Positions 24,796 to 33,021 of a stretch of 64,000 nucleotides of DNA are shown here, in pieces. The first letter of the stretch is position 1. Each line of letters begins with the position of its first letter. The DNA is taken from positions 24,656-88,655 of the forward strand of contig CAZVGO010000017.1 in the NCBI GenBank assembly GCA_964626755.1, given 5' to 3'. The stretch comes from JACDAV01 sp964626755. Lineage in GTDB: Bacteria > Chloroflexota > Limnocylindria > Limnocylindrales > CSP1-4. The notes below the pieces were generated by a model. The model did no database searches and was not told where the DNA came from. It saw only the letters and a list, made by a program, of their open reading frames with translations. The position numbers were made by a program, and so were the translations under genes.

Positions 24796-26150
24796 CGATC
24801 GGGCCCTCGATCGCCTGGCTCCTCGAACCGGACCTCGACGGCGTCGCGGTGCGCCAGCAGACCCTCCGCCTCGGCCAGCGTTCCGATCGTCGTCCGGATC
24901 CGACGGAGTCCTGCGCGAGTGATCCGCTGGACCTGGACGAACTTGCCATACGACTCGACCGACAGCGGGCTGCACGAGCGCGCGAGGCCGCCGGTCGGCA
25001 GGACATGGTTCGCGCCGGTCGCGTAGTCGCCGGCCGACTCCGGCGCCCACGGTCCCACGAAGATTGACCCGGCATTCCGGAGCCGCGCGACCGTCGGCTC
25101 GAGCGGATCGATGTCGACCGACAGATGCTCGGGCGCGTAGCTGTTGATGAACGCGATGGCGACGTCGAGGTCCGGTGCGACGGCGATCGCACCATGGTTC
25201 GTCAGCGCTCGCTCGAGGATCTCGCGCCGGGCGGCGCGGCCGAGCTGGCGGCCGACCTCCGCCTCGACGAGATCGCCGAAGGCGGCGTCGGTCGTGACGA
25301 GGATCGCCGGGGAGTCGGGGCCATGCTCGGCCTGGGTGATGAGGTCGGCCGCGATGCGCGCCGGATCGGCGTTCGCGTCCGCGAGGACCATCCCTTCCGA
25401 CGGTCCCGCGGGCAGGTCGATCCCGACTTCACCGGCGAGCTCGATCTTCGCGGCCGTGACCCACGCGTTGCCGGGCCCGACGATCCGGTCGACCGGCGCG
25501 AACCCGTCGGCCGGGAGCCCGAAACCGAGCGCCCCGATCGCCTGGGCGCCGCCCGCGACGACGAACGCATCGACACCGAGGAGACCGGCCGCGCCGAGCA
25601 GCACGGGATCGACACGGCCGTTGCGATCGGCCGGCGACGCGACGACGACCTCGCCGACGCCGGCGACCAGGGCCGGAACCACGGTCATGACGAGCGACGA
25701 GGGATACGGCGCGGTGCCGCCGGGGACGTAGCAGCCCACGCGCGCGAGCGGCGACCAGCGCCGCTCGATCTCGATCCCGTCTCCGATCGTCGTGCGGGTC
25801 GTGACCGGGCGCTGGTTCTCGGCGAACCGCCGGACGTTGGCGATCGCCTGGTCGAGCGCGGCGCGGACGTCGTCGGGGAGCGTGTCCGCTGCCGCCTCGA
25901 GCTCCTCGCGCCCGAGGACGAGCCGGCGGTCGGCGAGACCGCCGCCGAAACGCGCGTTGGCGGCCCGGACCGCGGTCGCCGGGTCGCGCCGGACTTCGTC
26001 GAGGATCGTCCGGGCGGCGTCGCGAACCGCGCGATCGGGAACCGCGCCGCGCCGGAAGAGAGCCGTGATCGCCGCGGCCGTCTCCCGATCGGTTGCGGCG
26101 GCGACGAGGTCGAGCCGGCGGAGCCGGAGGGTCGGGACGGAGGCCGTCAC
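24792..26150 (-). CDS. hisD: Histidinol dehydrogenase
   Basis: 452 residues from GTG 26150, overlapping the hisG stop as GTGA. Signature elements: VGCYVPGGTAPYPSSLVMT, the VAGGAQAIGALGFG segment, DRIVGPGNAWVTAAK, AGPSEGMVLAD, QAEHGPDSPAILVT (zinc and base residues) and the SYAPEHL / VGPWAPESAGDYATGANHVLPT end. It performs the last two NAD-dependent oxidations to histidine. It is in the normal position after hisG. Confidence 0.97.
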   Translation of the reverse strand: MTASVPTLRLRRLDLVAAATDRETAAAITALFRRGAVPDRAVRDAARTILDEVRRDPATAVRAANARFGGGLADRRLVLGREELEAAADTLPDDVRAALDQAIANVRRFAENQRPVTTRTTIGDGIEIERRWSPLARVGCYVPGGTAPYPSSLVMTVVPALVAGVGEVVVASPADRNGRVDPVLLGAAGLLGVDAFVVAGGAQAIGALGFGLPADGFAPVDRIVGPGNAWVTAAKIELAGEVGIDLPAGPSEGMVLADANADPARIAADLITQAEHGPDSPAILVTTDAAFGDLVEAEVGRQLGRAARREILERALTNHGAIAVAPDLDVAIAFINSYAPEHLSVDIDPLEPTVARLRNAGSIFVGPWAPESAGDYATGANHVLPTGGLARSCSPLSVESYGKFVQVQRITRAGLRRIRTTIGTLAEAEGLLAHRDAVEVRFEEPGDRGPDR

Positions 26151-27007
26151 GGGATGATCTTCTCGATCGGCAGGACGAGGATGCCGGACGCACCGGCCGC
26201 CTTGAGCCGCGGCAGGAGGCCCCAGACGTCGTCCGCGCCGACCACCGAGTGGATCGCGATCATCCCCTCGTGGGCGAGCGGAATGACCGACGGCGACTCG
26301 AGCCCGGGGAGGAGCCGCTCGAGCTCCGCGAGGCGAGCCGCCGGGGCGTTCATCATCAGGTACTTCCGGGCCCGGGCGGCGATCACCGACGAGAGCATCG
26401 TGTCGATCGCGATCACCTCGGCGGACCGCTCGCGATGGGCCGTCGGGTTCGCCACGAGGACCGCCTCCGACGAGAGGACGTCGCCGATCGGGCGGAGCCC
26501 GTTCATCACGAGGGTCGAGCCCGTCGACACGAGGTCGACGATCGCCTCGGCAAGCCCGAGCCGCGGGGCGACCTCGACGGCGCCCGAGATCGGAATGACG
26601 TCGACCGCGATCCGGCGCTCCTCGAAGAACCGGCGAGCGGTGTTCGGGTGGGCCGTCGCGACCCGCAGCCCCGCGAGCTCTTCGACCGCCTGATAGGCCG
26701 TGTCGGTGGGGACGGCGGCCGCGAGCCGGCAGCGCCCGTAGCCCAGCTCGCGGAGGCGCGGCAGCTCGGCGCCGGTCTCGGTCAGGAGGTCGATGCCGGT
26801 GATCCCGAGGTCGGCGACCCCGTCGCCGACGAACTCGATGACGTCGTTCGTCCGGACGAAGAGGATGTCGAGGTCGAAATTCTGGACGCGGGCGACGAGC
26901 GAGCGGTCGTGCTCCTCGAACACGAGGCCCGCGTCGCGGAGGAGCTGGACGGACGGCTCGACGAGGCGGCCCTTGTTCGGGACTGCGAGCCGGAGGCGTT
27001 CCCTCAT
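26147..27007 (-). CDS. hisG: ATP phosphoribosyltransferase, long form
   Basis: 286 residues from ATG 27007. LRLAVPNKGRLVEPSVQLLRDAG opens the catalytic domain; the PRPP loop reads AIVDLVSTGSTL. The last ~75 residues form the regulatory ACT-like domain of HisG(L) (KYLMMNAP then LESPSVIPLAHEGMIAIHSVV), so no HisZ partner is needed and feedback inhibition by histidine is expected. First committed step of the pathway. It overlaps the regulator gene upstream by four bases. Confidence 0.96.
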   Translation of the reverse strand: MRERLRLAVPNKGRLVEPSVQLLRDAGLVFEEHDRSLVARVQNFDLDILFVRTNDVIEFVGDGVADLGITGIDLLTETGAELPRLRELGYGRCRLAAAVPTDTAYQAVEELAGLRVATAHPNTARRFFEERRIAVDVIPISGAVEVAPRLGLAEAIVDLVSTGSTLVMNGLRPIGDVLSSEAVLVANPTAHRERSAEVIAIDTMLSSVIAARARKYLMMNAPAARLAELERLLPGLESPSVIPLAHEGMIAIHSVVGADDVWGLLPRLKAAGASGILVLPIEKIIP

Positions 27008-27339
27008 CGCTCGGTCCGGACCGGGTAGGGCTTGTCCGCGGGCGCTTCCTTGGCCAGCCGATCGAGCATCTGCCGGTAGCCGCCCTCGCCGTGGTTGAGC
27101 CACGAGGCGATCCGGGTGATCGTCGCCGTGCTGGCACCGGTCGCCCGCGAGATCTCGGCGTAGTGGCGGCCATCCGCGAGCTGGCGGACGACGGCCCACC
27201 GCTGGGCCATGTCGCGGAGCTCGCCGAGCGTGCAGAGGTCGCGGAAGAACCGCCCCGCCTCCTCGCGGTCCTCCAGCCGGAGGATCGCGTCGAGGAGGGC
27301 GTCCGTGTCGTCGGTCCGCCAGGTCTCGTCGGCAGCCAT
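27004..27339 (-). CDS. YerC/YecD-type TrpR-related regulator heading the his operon
   Basis: 111 residues. The core (about 15-90) has the TrpR/YerC pattern: helices ending FRDLCTLGELRDMAQRW, then a helix-turn-helix DGRHYAEISRATGASTATITRIASWL. Members of this family are often linked to his genes and proposed to sense histidine. As the first gene of the minus-strand operon, four-base coupled to hisG, and with repeats resembling an operator just upstream, it is probably the operon's autoregulated repressor. The repressor role is inference from context. Confidence 0.85.
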   Translation of the reverse strand: MAADETWRTDDTDALLDAILRLEDREEAGRFFRDLCTLGELRDMAQRWAVVRQLADGRHYAEISRATGASTATITRIASWLNHGEGGYRQMLDRLAKEAPADKPYPVRTER

Positions 27340-27354
27340 CGCGTGCAGGCCTCA

Positions 27355-27387
27355 AGCGTGTTAGCGTATTAGCGTGCTAAAACGCTA
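27355..27387. promoter_or_regulatory. Candidate operator between the his operon and hisA
   Basis: Three AGCGT units spaced exactly 8 bases apart (27355, 27363, 27371) are followed by an inverted ACGCT (27382-27386). The last two form a perfect dyad TAGCGT-N6-ACGCTA at 27370-27387. It lies 16-48 bases before the regulator's ATG and overlaps the annotated GTG of hisA, well placed to repress both directions. Confidence 0.6.
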
Positions 27388-28141
27388 CCACGGTACGAGG
27401 GAGCGCGCAAGCGCCTTCGAGCTCCTGCCCGCCATTGACCTCCGCGGTGGCCGCGTGGTCCGGCTCGTGGAGGGTGATTTCGCCCGGGAGGCGGCCTATT
27501 CGGACGACCCGGTGGGGGTCGCCCGGGCCCTCACCGACGGGGGAGCGAGGTGGATCCACGTCGTCGACCTCGACGGGGCGAGGGCAGGGGAGCCGGTCCA
27601 GGCGGCCATGATCCGGGCGATCGTCGAGGCGGTGGACGGCCGCGCCCGGTGCCAGGTCGCCGGTGGGCTTCGCTCGGAGGGCGCCGTCGCCGCCGCCATC
27701 GCTACCGGGGCAGGCCGGGTGGTCGTCGGCACGGCCGCGATCCGGGACCCCGCCTTCGCCGGCCGCCTTGTCGCCCGGCACGGCCCCGACCGGATCGTCG
27801 CGGCCCTCGACATCCGGGACGGGCTCGCGCTCGGCGAGGGCTGGCGGGCCGGCGCTCCCGGCGTGGGTCCAGGGGACGCAGTGGCGGCGCTCGCGGACAA
27901 CGGAGTCGCGACGTTCGCGGTCACGGCGATCGACCGCGACGGCCGACTCGAGGGTCCAGACCTCGAGCTGCTGACGTCGTTGATCGCCCTCGGCCGCGGC
28001 CGGATCATCGCCTCGGGCGGGATCGGCTCACTCGACGATCTGCGTCGCGTCCGGGACCTCGGCTGTGCCGGAGCGATCGTCGGGAAGGCACTCTACGAGG
28101 GCCGCCTCGACCTCGCGGAGGCGATCGCGGCCATGGCCTGA
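27374..28141 (+). CDS. hisA: ProFAR isomerase (1-(5-phosphoribosyl)-5-[(5-phosphoribosylamino)methylideneamino]imidazole-4-carboxamide isomerase)
   Basis: The conserved HisA body begins FELLPAIDLRGGRVVRLVEGDF and contains WIHVVDLDGARAG, the loop QVAGGLRSEG, AVTAIDRDGRLEGPD and IIASGGIGSLDDL, with both catalytic Asp residues present. The only in-frame ATG/GTG/TTG before the conserved start is GTG 27374, which lies inside the putative operator and adds about 16 unconserved residues. GAGGGAG at 27397-27403 suggests a start nearer 27410-27425, but no standard codon is available there, so the start is uncertain. Split from the other his genes and divergently transcribed. Confidence 0.92.
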   Translation: MLKRYHGTRERASAFELLPAIDLRGGRVVRLVEGDFAREAAYSDDPVGVARALTDGGARWIHVVDLDGARAGEPVQAAMIRAIVEAVDGRARCQVAGGLRSEGAVAAAIATGAGRVVVGTAAIRDPAFAGRLVARHGPDRIVAALDIRDGLALGEGWRAGAPGVGPGDAVAALADNGVATFAVTAIDRDGRLEGPDLELLTSLIALGRGRIIASGGIGSLDDLRRVRDLGCAGAIVGKALYEGRLDLAEAIAAMA

Positions 28142-28171
28142 GTTTCGCGGGTCCCGCCTGCGTGGCTCAGG
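28137..28171. terminator. Hairpin between hisA and the convergent EF-G-like gene
   Basis: CCTGAG (28137-28142) pairs with CTCAGG (28166-28171) around an inner GCGG/CCGC stem. There is no T tract. It spans both stop codons of the convergent genes. Confidence 0.35.
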
Positions 28172-30251
28172 GGCCGCCCGCCTCCGCCCCCTTGCGGTGG
28201 ACCTCGATCACCTTCTCGGCGATGTGGGACGGGACTTCCTCGTAGTGATCGAGCGATGCGCTGAACGTGCCACGGCCGCCGGTCAGTGAGCGAAGCTCGG
28301 TCGCGTAGCTGAAGAGCTCGGCCTGCGGCACGGTGGCAGTGATCACCTGCATCCCGTTGGCCGTGTCCATCCCGAGGACCCGACCGCGCCGCCCATTGAG
28401 GTCGCGGTTGACCTCGCCCATGTACGCCTCGGGGACGTGGATCTCGACGGCCATGATCGGCTCGAGGAGGGCCGGCCTCGCCTGCTGGACGCCTTCCTTC
28501 AAAGCCATCGAGGCCGCGATCTTGAACGACAGCTCGTTCGAGTCGACGTTGTGGAACGAGCCGTCATAGAGGGTCGCCCTGAAGTCGCTCAGCGGGTAGC
28601 CGGCTACGACGCCCTCGGCCGCCGTCTCGCGGATCCCCTTCTCGACACCCGGGAAGAACTGCTTCGGGACGGACCCGCCGACGATCCGCTCGGCGAACTC
28701 GACGCCCCCGCCCGGGTTCGGTTCGAGCTCGATCCACACGTCGCCGAACATCCCGTGCCCGCCGGTCTGCTTCTTGTACCGGCCGTGGACCTGGGCCTTG
28801 CCGCGGATCGTCTCGCGGTACGGCACGCGGGGTGTGTGGGTCACGATCGACGCCCCGAACTTGCGCTTGAGCCGTTCGATGATGACGCTGGTGTGGGCGT
28901 CGCCCATCGTCCGCAGGACCTGCTCACCGGCCTCGCTTCGCTCGACCCGCGCGGTCGGCTCCTCCTCGAGCATCCGCTGGAGGGCCGTTCCCATCTTGTC
29001 GAGGTCGGACTTCGTCTGGGGCTCGATCGCGAGCATCAGCGCCGGAGCCGGAAACTCGATCGGCGGCAGCACGAGCGGCCTCTCCTTCGCGGCGAGCGTG
29101 TCGCCGGTCTCGGTCACGCCGAGCTTCGCGACGGCCCCGATCTCACCGGCCTCCAGCTCGCCGATCGCCTCCTGCTCCTTGCCGTGGAGGAGGAGAAGCT
29201 GGCCGATCCGCTCGTCCTCGTTGCGGGTCGTGTTCCAGGTGTGGGCCTGGCCATGGAGCGTGCCGGACAGGACGCGCAGGTAGGTGAGCCGGCCGACGTA
29301 CGGGTCCGCCGCGGTCTTGAACACGCGGACGAGGAGCGGCCCGTCCGGGTCCGGTGGAACGCTCACCTCGGCGCCGCTCTTCGCGTCGCGCGCCGTCACC
29401 GGCTTCTCGTCGGCGGGGGAGGGGAGGTAGCGAACGATCGCGTCGAGAAGCGCCGACAGGCCGATCCCCTTCGCGGCACTCCCGACGAGGACCGGCGCGA
29501 GGACCGATTCCTTGACGCCCTTGCGGAGGCATGCCTCGAGCTCCGGGTCGGAGATCTCCTCGCCCTCGAGGTACTTCGTGAGGACGTCGTCGTCCGCCTC
29601 GGCGGCGGCCTCGAGCAACTGGTCGCGTCGCCGGGCGACCTCGTCGGTCAGCTCGTCGGGGATCGGGACCTCGACCTCCTTCGATCCATCGAACTGGTAC
29701 GCCTTGCGATGGACGAGGTCGACGTAGCCGGTGAAGCTCTCGCCCTTGCCGATCGCGATCTGGAGCGGGGCGATCTTGTTGCCGAAGGTCGAGCGGAGAG
29801 CATCGAGCGCGTTCGCCGGGTCGGCGTTCTCCCGGTCCGACTTGTTGATGAAGAAGCACGCCGCGGTGTTCGTCGCCCGACCGAGGGCGACGGCCTGCTC
29901 GAGCCCCGCCTCGATTCCGCCCGAGGCGTCGACCGCGATGATCGCGCCGTCCGCGGCGTGGAAGCCCTCGATGACCTCGGCCACGAAGTCCGGGTAGCCG
30001 GGCGTGTCGACGATGGTGATCCGCGTCCCGTCGCGCTCGAACGTCGCGACCGCGAGGCTCAGCGACGCGCGGCGTCTCTGCTCCTCCGGCTCGTGGTCGA
30101 GATGGGCGGTGCCATCCTCCACCCGGCCGAGGCGGGGCACGGCGCCTGCCCGAAAGAGGAGCTGCTCGGCGAGCGTCGTCTTGCCGGCGCCGGCGTGCCC
30201 GGCGAGGACGACGCTTCGGAGGTGCGGCAGGTCAACGCTCTTCATCGTCAT
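28167..30251 (-). CDS. Elongation factor G-like GTPase (EF-G paralogue)
   Basis: 694 residues from ATG 30251. GTPase domain: G1 GHAGAGKTT, effector region LGRVEDGTAHLDHEPEEQRRRAS, G3 DTPGYPDF, G4 NKSD (NKMD in canonical EF-G). Domains II-V follow, with the domain IV loop GGHGMFGDVWIELEP and a final MGEVNRDLNGRRGRVLGM typical of EF-G. The divergent G4 and switch sequences and the isolated location, away from rpsL/rpsG/tuf, point to an EF-G-like paralogue rather than main fusA. Its exact role (translocation, recycling or silent) is unknown. A TATCAT element lies about 35 bases upstream. Confidence 0.88.
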   Translation of the reverse strand: MTMKSVDLPHLRSVVLAGHAGAGKTTLAEQLLFRAGAVPRLGRVEDGTAHLDHEPEEQRRRASLSLAVATFERDGTRITIVDTPGYPDFVAEVIEGFHAADGAIIAVDASGGIEAGLEQAVALGRATNTAACFFINKSDRENADPANALDALRSTFGNKIAPLQIAIGKGESFTGYVDLVHRKAYQFDGSKEVEVPIPDELTDEVARRRDQLLEAAAEADDDVLTKYLEGEEISDPELEACLRKGVKESVLAPVLVGSAAKGIGLSALLDAIVRYLPSPADEKPVTARDAKSGAEVSVPPDPDGPLLVRVFKTAADPYVGRLTYLRVLSGTLHGQAHTWNTTRNEDERIGQLLLLHGKEQEAIGELEAGEIGAVAKLGVTETGDTLAAKERPLVLPPIEFPAPALMLAIEPQTKSDLDKMGTALQRMLEEEPTARVERSEAGEQVLRTMGDAHTSVIIERLKRKFGASIVTHTPRVPYRETIRGKAQVHGRYKKQTGGHGMFGDVWIELEPNPGGGVEFAERIVGGSVPKQFFPGVEKGIRETAAEGVVAGYPLSDFRATLYDGSFHNVDSNELSFKIAASMALKEGVQQARPALLEPIMAVEIHVPEAYMGEVNRDLNGRRGRVLGMDTANGMQVITATVPQAELFSYATELRSLTGGRGTFSASLDHYEEVPSHIAEKVIEVHRKGAEAGGP

Positions 30252-30346
30252 TCGACTCGGCGTCCTCTCGTGCTCGGGCTGCCGATGATAGTCGGAAAAT
30301 CGGTGGCCGGCCCGATGGGGCGCGTTCTCGGCCGGGCTCGGCTCGG

Positions 30347-30352
30347 TATACT
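30347..30352 (+). promoter_or_regulatory. -10 hexamer TATACT for leaderless yebC
   Basis: TATACT ends 7 bases before ATG 30360, where transcription itself would be expected to start. Confidence 0.6.
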
Positions 30353-30359
30353 CGGCCCG

Positions 30360-31112
30360 ATGTCCGGACATTCGAAATGGTCCACGATCAAGCGCCAGAA
30401 GGGCGCCAACGACGCCAAGCGCGGGGCGTTGTTCACGAAGGTCGCCAGGGAGATCAGCGTGGCCGCCCGGCAGGGTGGCGGTGACCCGGACGCGAACTAC
30501 CGTCTTCGACTCGCGATCGACAAGGCCCGCTCGGTAAACATGCCGGCTGACAACATCAAGCGGACCATCGAGAAGGCGACCGGCGGCGGCGACGTGGTCC
30601 AGTACGAGGACATCGTCTACGAGGGCTACGGCCCCGGCGGAGTGGCGCTGCTCGTCGAGGCCCAGACGGACAACCGGAACCGCACCGCTGCGGAGGTCCG
30701 CTCGATCTTCACGAAGGCCGGTGGCCAGCTCGCGGGGTCGGGCGCCGTCGCCTGGCAGTTCGAGCCGCGCGGCCTGATCGCGGTATCGCGCAACGGGGGC
30801 GACGCGGACGAGGTCGCCCTGGCGGCGATCGACGCGGGCGCGGCCGACGTCGACACCGAGGACGCCGAGACGATCGAGATCTACACCGAGCCCGGCCAGC
30901 TCGAGACCGTCCGCAAGGCGCTCGAGAAGGCGGGGATCCGAGTCGAGACGGCCGAGGCGACGATGATCGCGAAGCAGACCGTCGGGCTCGACTCCGCACG
31001 GGCCCGCCAGGCGCTCCGCCTCGTCGAGCTGCTCGAGGAGCTCGACGACGTCCAGCGGGTGACCGCCAACTTCGACATCCCCGAGGATGTCTTCGCCGAG
31101 GTTGCCGGGTGA
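30360..31112 (+). CDS. yebC: YebC/PmpR-family protein
   Basis: 250 residues, family length. It starts MSGHSKWSTIKRQKGANDAKRG and contains the conserved NMPADNIKRTIEKATGGGD and EGYGPGGVALLVEAQTDNRNRT. YebC proteins were described as DNA-binding regulators and more recently as factors that relieve ribosome stalling at polyproline; I cannot tell which applies. The gene leads yebC-ruvC-ruvA, a widespread arrangement. The message is apparently leaderless. Confidence 0.96.
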   Translation: MSGHSKWSTIKRQKGANDAKRGALFTKVAREISVAARQGGGDPDANYRLRLAIDKARSVNMPADNIKRTIEKATGGGDVVQYEDIVYEGYGPGGVALLVEAQTDNRNRTAAEVRSIFTKAGGQLAGSGAVAWQFEPRGLIAVSRNGGDADEVALAAIDAGAADVDTEDAETIEIYTEPGQLETVRKALEKAGIRVETAEATMIAKQTVGLDSARARQALRLVELLEELDDVQRVTANFDIPEDVFAEVAG

Positions 31113-31711
31113 TCATCCTCGGGATCGACCCGGGGACCGCCGCGCTGGGCTACGGGATCATCGAACGGACCGGTGGACGGCTGCGCGCCATCGACCACGG
31201 CTGCCTCGAGACCTCGCCGGACCTGCCGCTGCCCGAGCGGCTCGTCGCGATCCACCGCCTCGTCTCCGACCTCATCGAGCTCCACTCCCCGGACCTCGTC
31301 GGTGTCGAGCGGCTGTTCTTCAGCCGGAACGCCCAGACCGCGTTCGCCGTGGGCCAGGCGCGCGGCGTCGTGCTGCTCGCCGCCGGCCAGCACGGCGTCA
31401 CGGTTCGTGAGGCGACGCCGAACGAGGTGAAGAGCGCGGTCGCGGGCTACGGCGCGGCGGACAAGGAGCAGGTCAAGCGGATGGTGGGGATCGTCCTCGG
31501 GCTGCCGCTGCCGCCCGAGCCCGACGACGCGGCCGACGCGCTCGCCGTGGCGATCTGCGTGGCGAACCGGGAACGGGAGGGGGACCGCCTGACCGCCGGC
31601 GTCATGGATCGCGCGGCGGTCGCGCCGATCACGCGGGGCGAGTCCGCGTTCGATCGCGCCGTCCGCGAGGCGCTCGCCCGCGAGCGGGCGGTCGGCGCCC
31701 GGCGCGGCTAG
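31109..31711 (+). CDS. ruvC: Holliday junction resolvase RuvC
   Basis: 200 residues from GTG 31109, overlapping the yebC stop as GTGA. Catalytic acidic residues are visible in GIDPGTAALGYG, VGVERLFFSRN and PDDAADALAVAI. The C-terminal ~40 residues extend beyond the E. coli length. It cuts Holliday junctions together with RuvAB; ruvA follows at 15 bases. Confidence 0.95.
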   Translation: MIILGIDPGTAALGYGIIERTGGRLRAIDHGCLETSPDLPLPERLVAIHRLVSDLIELHSPDLVGVERLFFSRNAQTAFAVGQARGVVLLAAGQHGVTVREATPNEVKSAVAGYGAADKEQVKRMVGIVLGLPLPPEPDDAADALAVAICVANREREGDRLTAGVMDRAAVAPITRGESAFDRAVREALARERAVGARRG

Positions 31712-31725
31712 CCGGGTCGGATCGG

Positions 31726-32328
31726 GTGCTCGCATCGGTCGAGGGCGCCGTGGGGTTCGTGTCCGCCGATTCGCTCGTCATCGAGGTGGGCGGGCTCGGG
31801 TATCGCGTGTTCGCGGCCCCGTCCGTGATCGCCGCTGCGGTACCGGGATCGCGGCTCAAGCTCCACACGTACCACCTCGTCCGCGAGGACCAGCAGGCGC
31901 TGTACGGGTTCCGGACCGCCGAGGAGCTCGGGTTCTTCAACCTCCTCCTGACCGTGACCGGCGTGGGCCCGAAGGTCGCGCTCGCGATCGTCGGCTCGCG
32001 CCCGACGCCGGACCTCCAACTCGCGATCATGCAGCAGGACCAGGCGGTCCTCGTGTCGATCCCGGGAATCGGCAAGAAGCTCGCCGAGCGGGTGATCTTC
32101 GAGCTCAAGGAGAAGGTCGCCGCCGCCGGCGTAGCGGCGGGCGTCACGGCCGGAGCGGGAGCGGCCGCCGACGGCTCGGAGGGCGAGATCGTCGCCGCGC
32201 TCCAGGCCCTCGGCTACTCGATCGGGGAGGCGCGCGAGGCGTCCCGCGCGGCGCTGGCGGACGTGGGCGTCTCGTCGACGCTCGAGGAGCGGGTCAAGGC
32301 GGCGCTCCGGAGCCTGCTGCGGAAGTAG
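31726..32328 (+). CDS. ruvA: Holliday junction DNA helicase subunit RuvA
   Basis: 200 residues from GTG 31726. An OB-fold N-domain (MLASVEGAVGFVSADSLVIEVGGLGYRV) is followed by two helix-hairpin-helix motifs (LLTVTGVGPKVALAIV and LVSIPGIGKKLAERVIFELK), an Ala/Gly-rich flexible linker (about 133-150) and the C-terminal RuvB-binding domain. It clamps the four-way junction. ruvB lies 700 bases further, beyond a divergent regulator. Confidence 0.95.
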   Translation: MLASVEGAVGFVSADSLVIEVGGLGYRVFAAPSVIAAAVPGSRLKLHTYHLVREDQQALYGFRTAEELGFFNLLLTVTGVGPKVALAIVGSRPTPDLQLAIMQQDQAVLVSIPGIGKKLAERVIFELKEKVAAAGVAAGVTAGAGAAADGSEGEIVAALQALGYSIGEAREASRAALADVGVSSTLEERVKAALRSLLRK

Positions 32329-32373
32329 CCCACGACGACCGACGGCGACACGGCGGTTCCGGCGTGTCCCGCG

Positions 32374-32850
32374 CTAGGGGCGTCTCCCCGCCAGGGCGTC
32401 CGCGTGGGTGCCCGCCGGATCGATCGAGGCGCGGCCCTGGCGGGCGGCGAGCTCTGCGAGCGTCTCCTCGTCGAGGATCTCGAGGATGTTGTCGCGAACG
32501 TCGAGCATGACGTCGCGCAGCGAGCAGGTGGCCTCGTCCGGGCAGGAACACTTGCCGTAGTAGCGCAGGCTCACGCAGGGCAGGGGCGCAAGGGCCCCGT
32601 CGAGCAGCCGGATGACCCGCCCGATCGAGACCGTCGCGGGATCGACGGCCATCGCATATCCACCGTGCGCGCCGAGGGTGGTTCGGAGGATCCCGGCCCG
32701 CTTGAGGCGGGCCATGATCTGCTCGAGGAACTTGGGCGGCAGGTTGTTCCGCCGGGCGAGGCCGGCGAGCGGGATCGGGCCGTGACCGTCGTGCCGGATG
32801 AGGTCGACGAGGGCGCGCAGGCCGTACTCGGAGCGTCGCGAGAGCCGCAT
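32374..32850 (-). CDS. Rrf2-family transcriptional regulator with a Cys cluster
   Basis: 158 residues from ATG 32850. The winged-helix start MRLSRRSEYGLRALVDL and the LPPKFLEQIMARLKRAGIL recognition region match Rrf2. Four cysteines (about residues 92, 101, 103, 109; spacing C-x8-C-x-C-x5-C) sit where IscR and NsrR bind an Fe-S cluster, so iron-sulfur or redox sensing is likely. No isc/suf genes lie in the window. It is divergent from ruvB, and a palindrome in the gap may be its own operator. Confidence 0.85.
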   Translation of the reverse strand: MRLSRRSEYGLRALVDLIRHDGHGPIPLAGLARRNNLPPKFLEQIMARLKRAGILRTTLGAHGGYAMAVDPATVSIGRVIRLLDGALAPLPCVSLRYYGKCSCPDEATCSLRDVMLDVRDNILEILDEETLAELAARQGRASIDPAGTHADALAGRRP

Positions 32851-32861
32851 GGCGCCATTGT

Positions 32862-32881
32862 GGCAGGAACTCCTACCTGCC
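32862..32881. promoter_or_regulatory. Inverted repeat upstream of the Rrf2 gene
   Basis: GGCAGG (32862-32867) and CCTGCC (32876-32881) flank AACTCCTA, 11 bases before the regulator's ATG. This is a plausible autoregulatory operator; no binding consensus was checked. Confidence 0.35.
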
Positions 32882-33008
32882 GAGGGGGACTTGGCACGCC
32901 GGGCCGGCTCGCGGCACGAGACGATTGGCCGAGGAGGATGGCGCCGGCGGGCGAGTGTGCCGTCCCACGAGACGATAGAACATCCGTACGAAACGGCCCG
33001 CCGCGTGG

Positions 33009-33014
33009 TAAGGT
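33009..33014 (+). promoter_or_regulatory. -10 hexamer TAAGGT for ruvB
   Basis: TAAGGT ends 7 bases before ATG 33022, suggesting a leaderless ruvB-tgt transcript. Confidence 0.45.
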
Positions 33015-33021
33015 TCGGACG

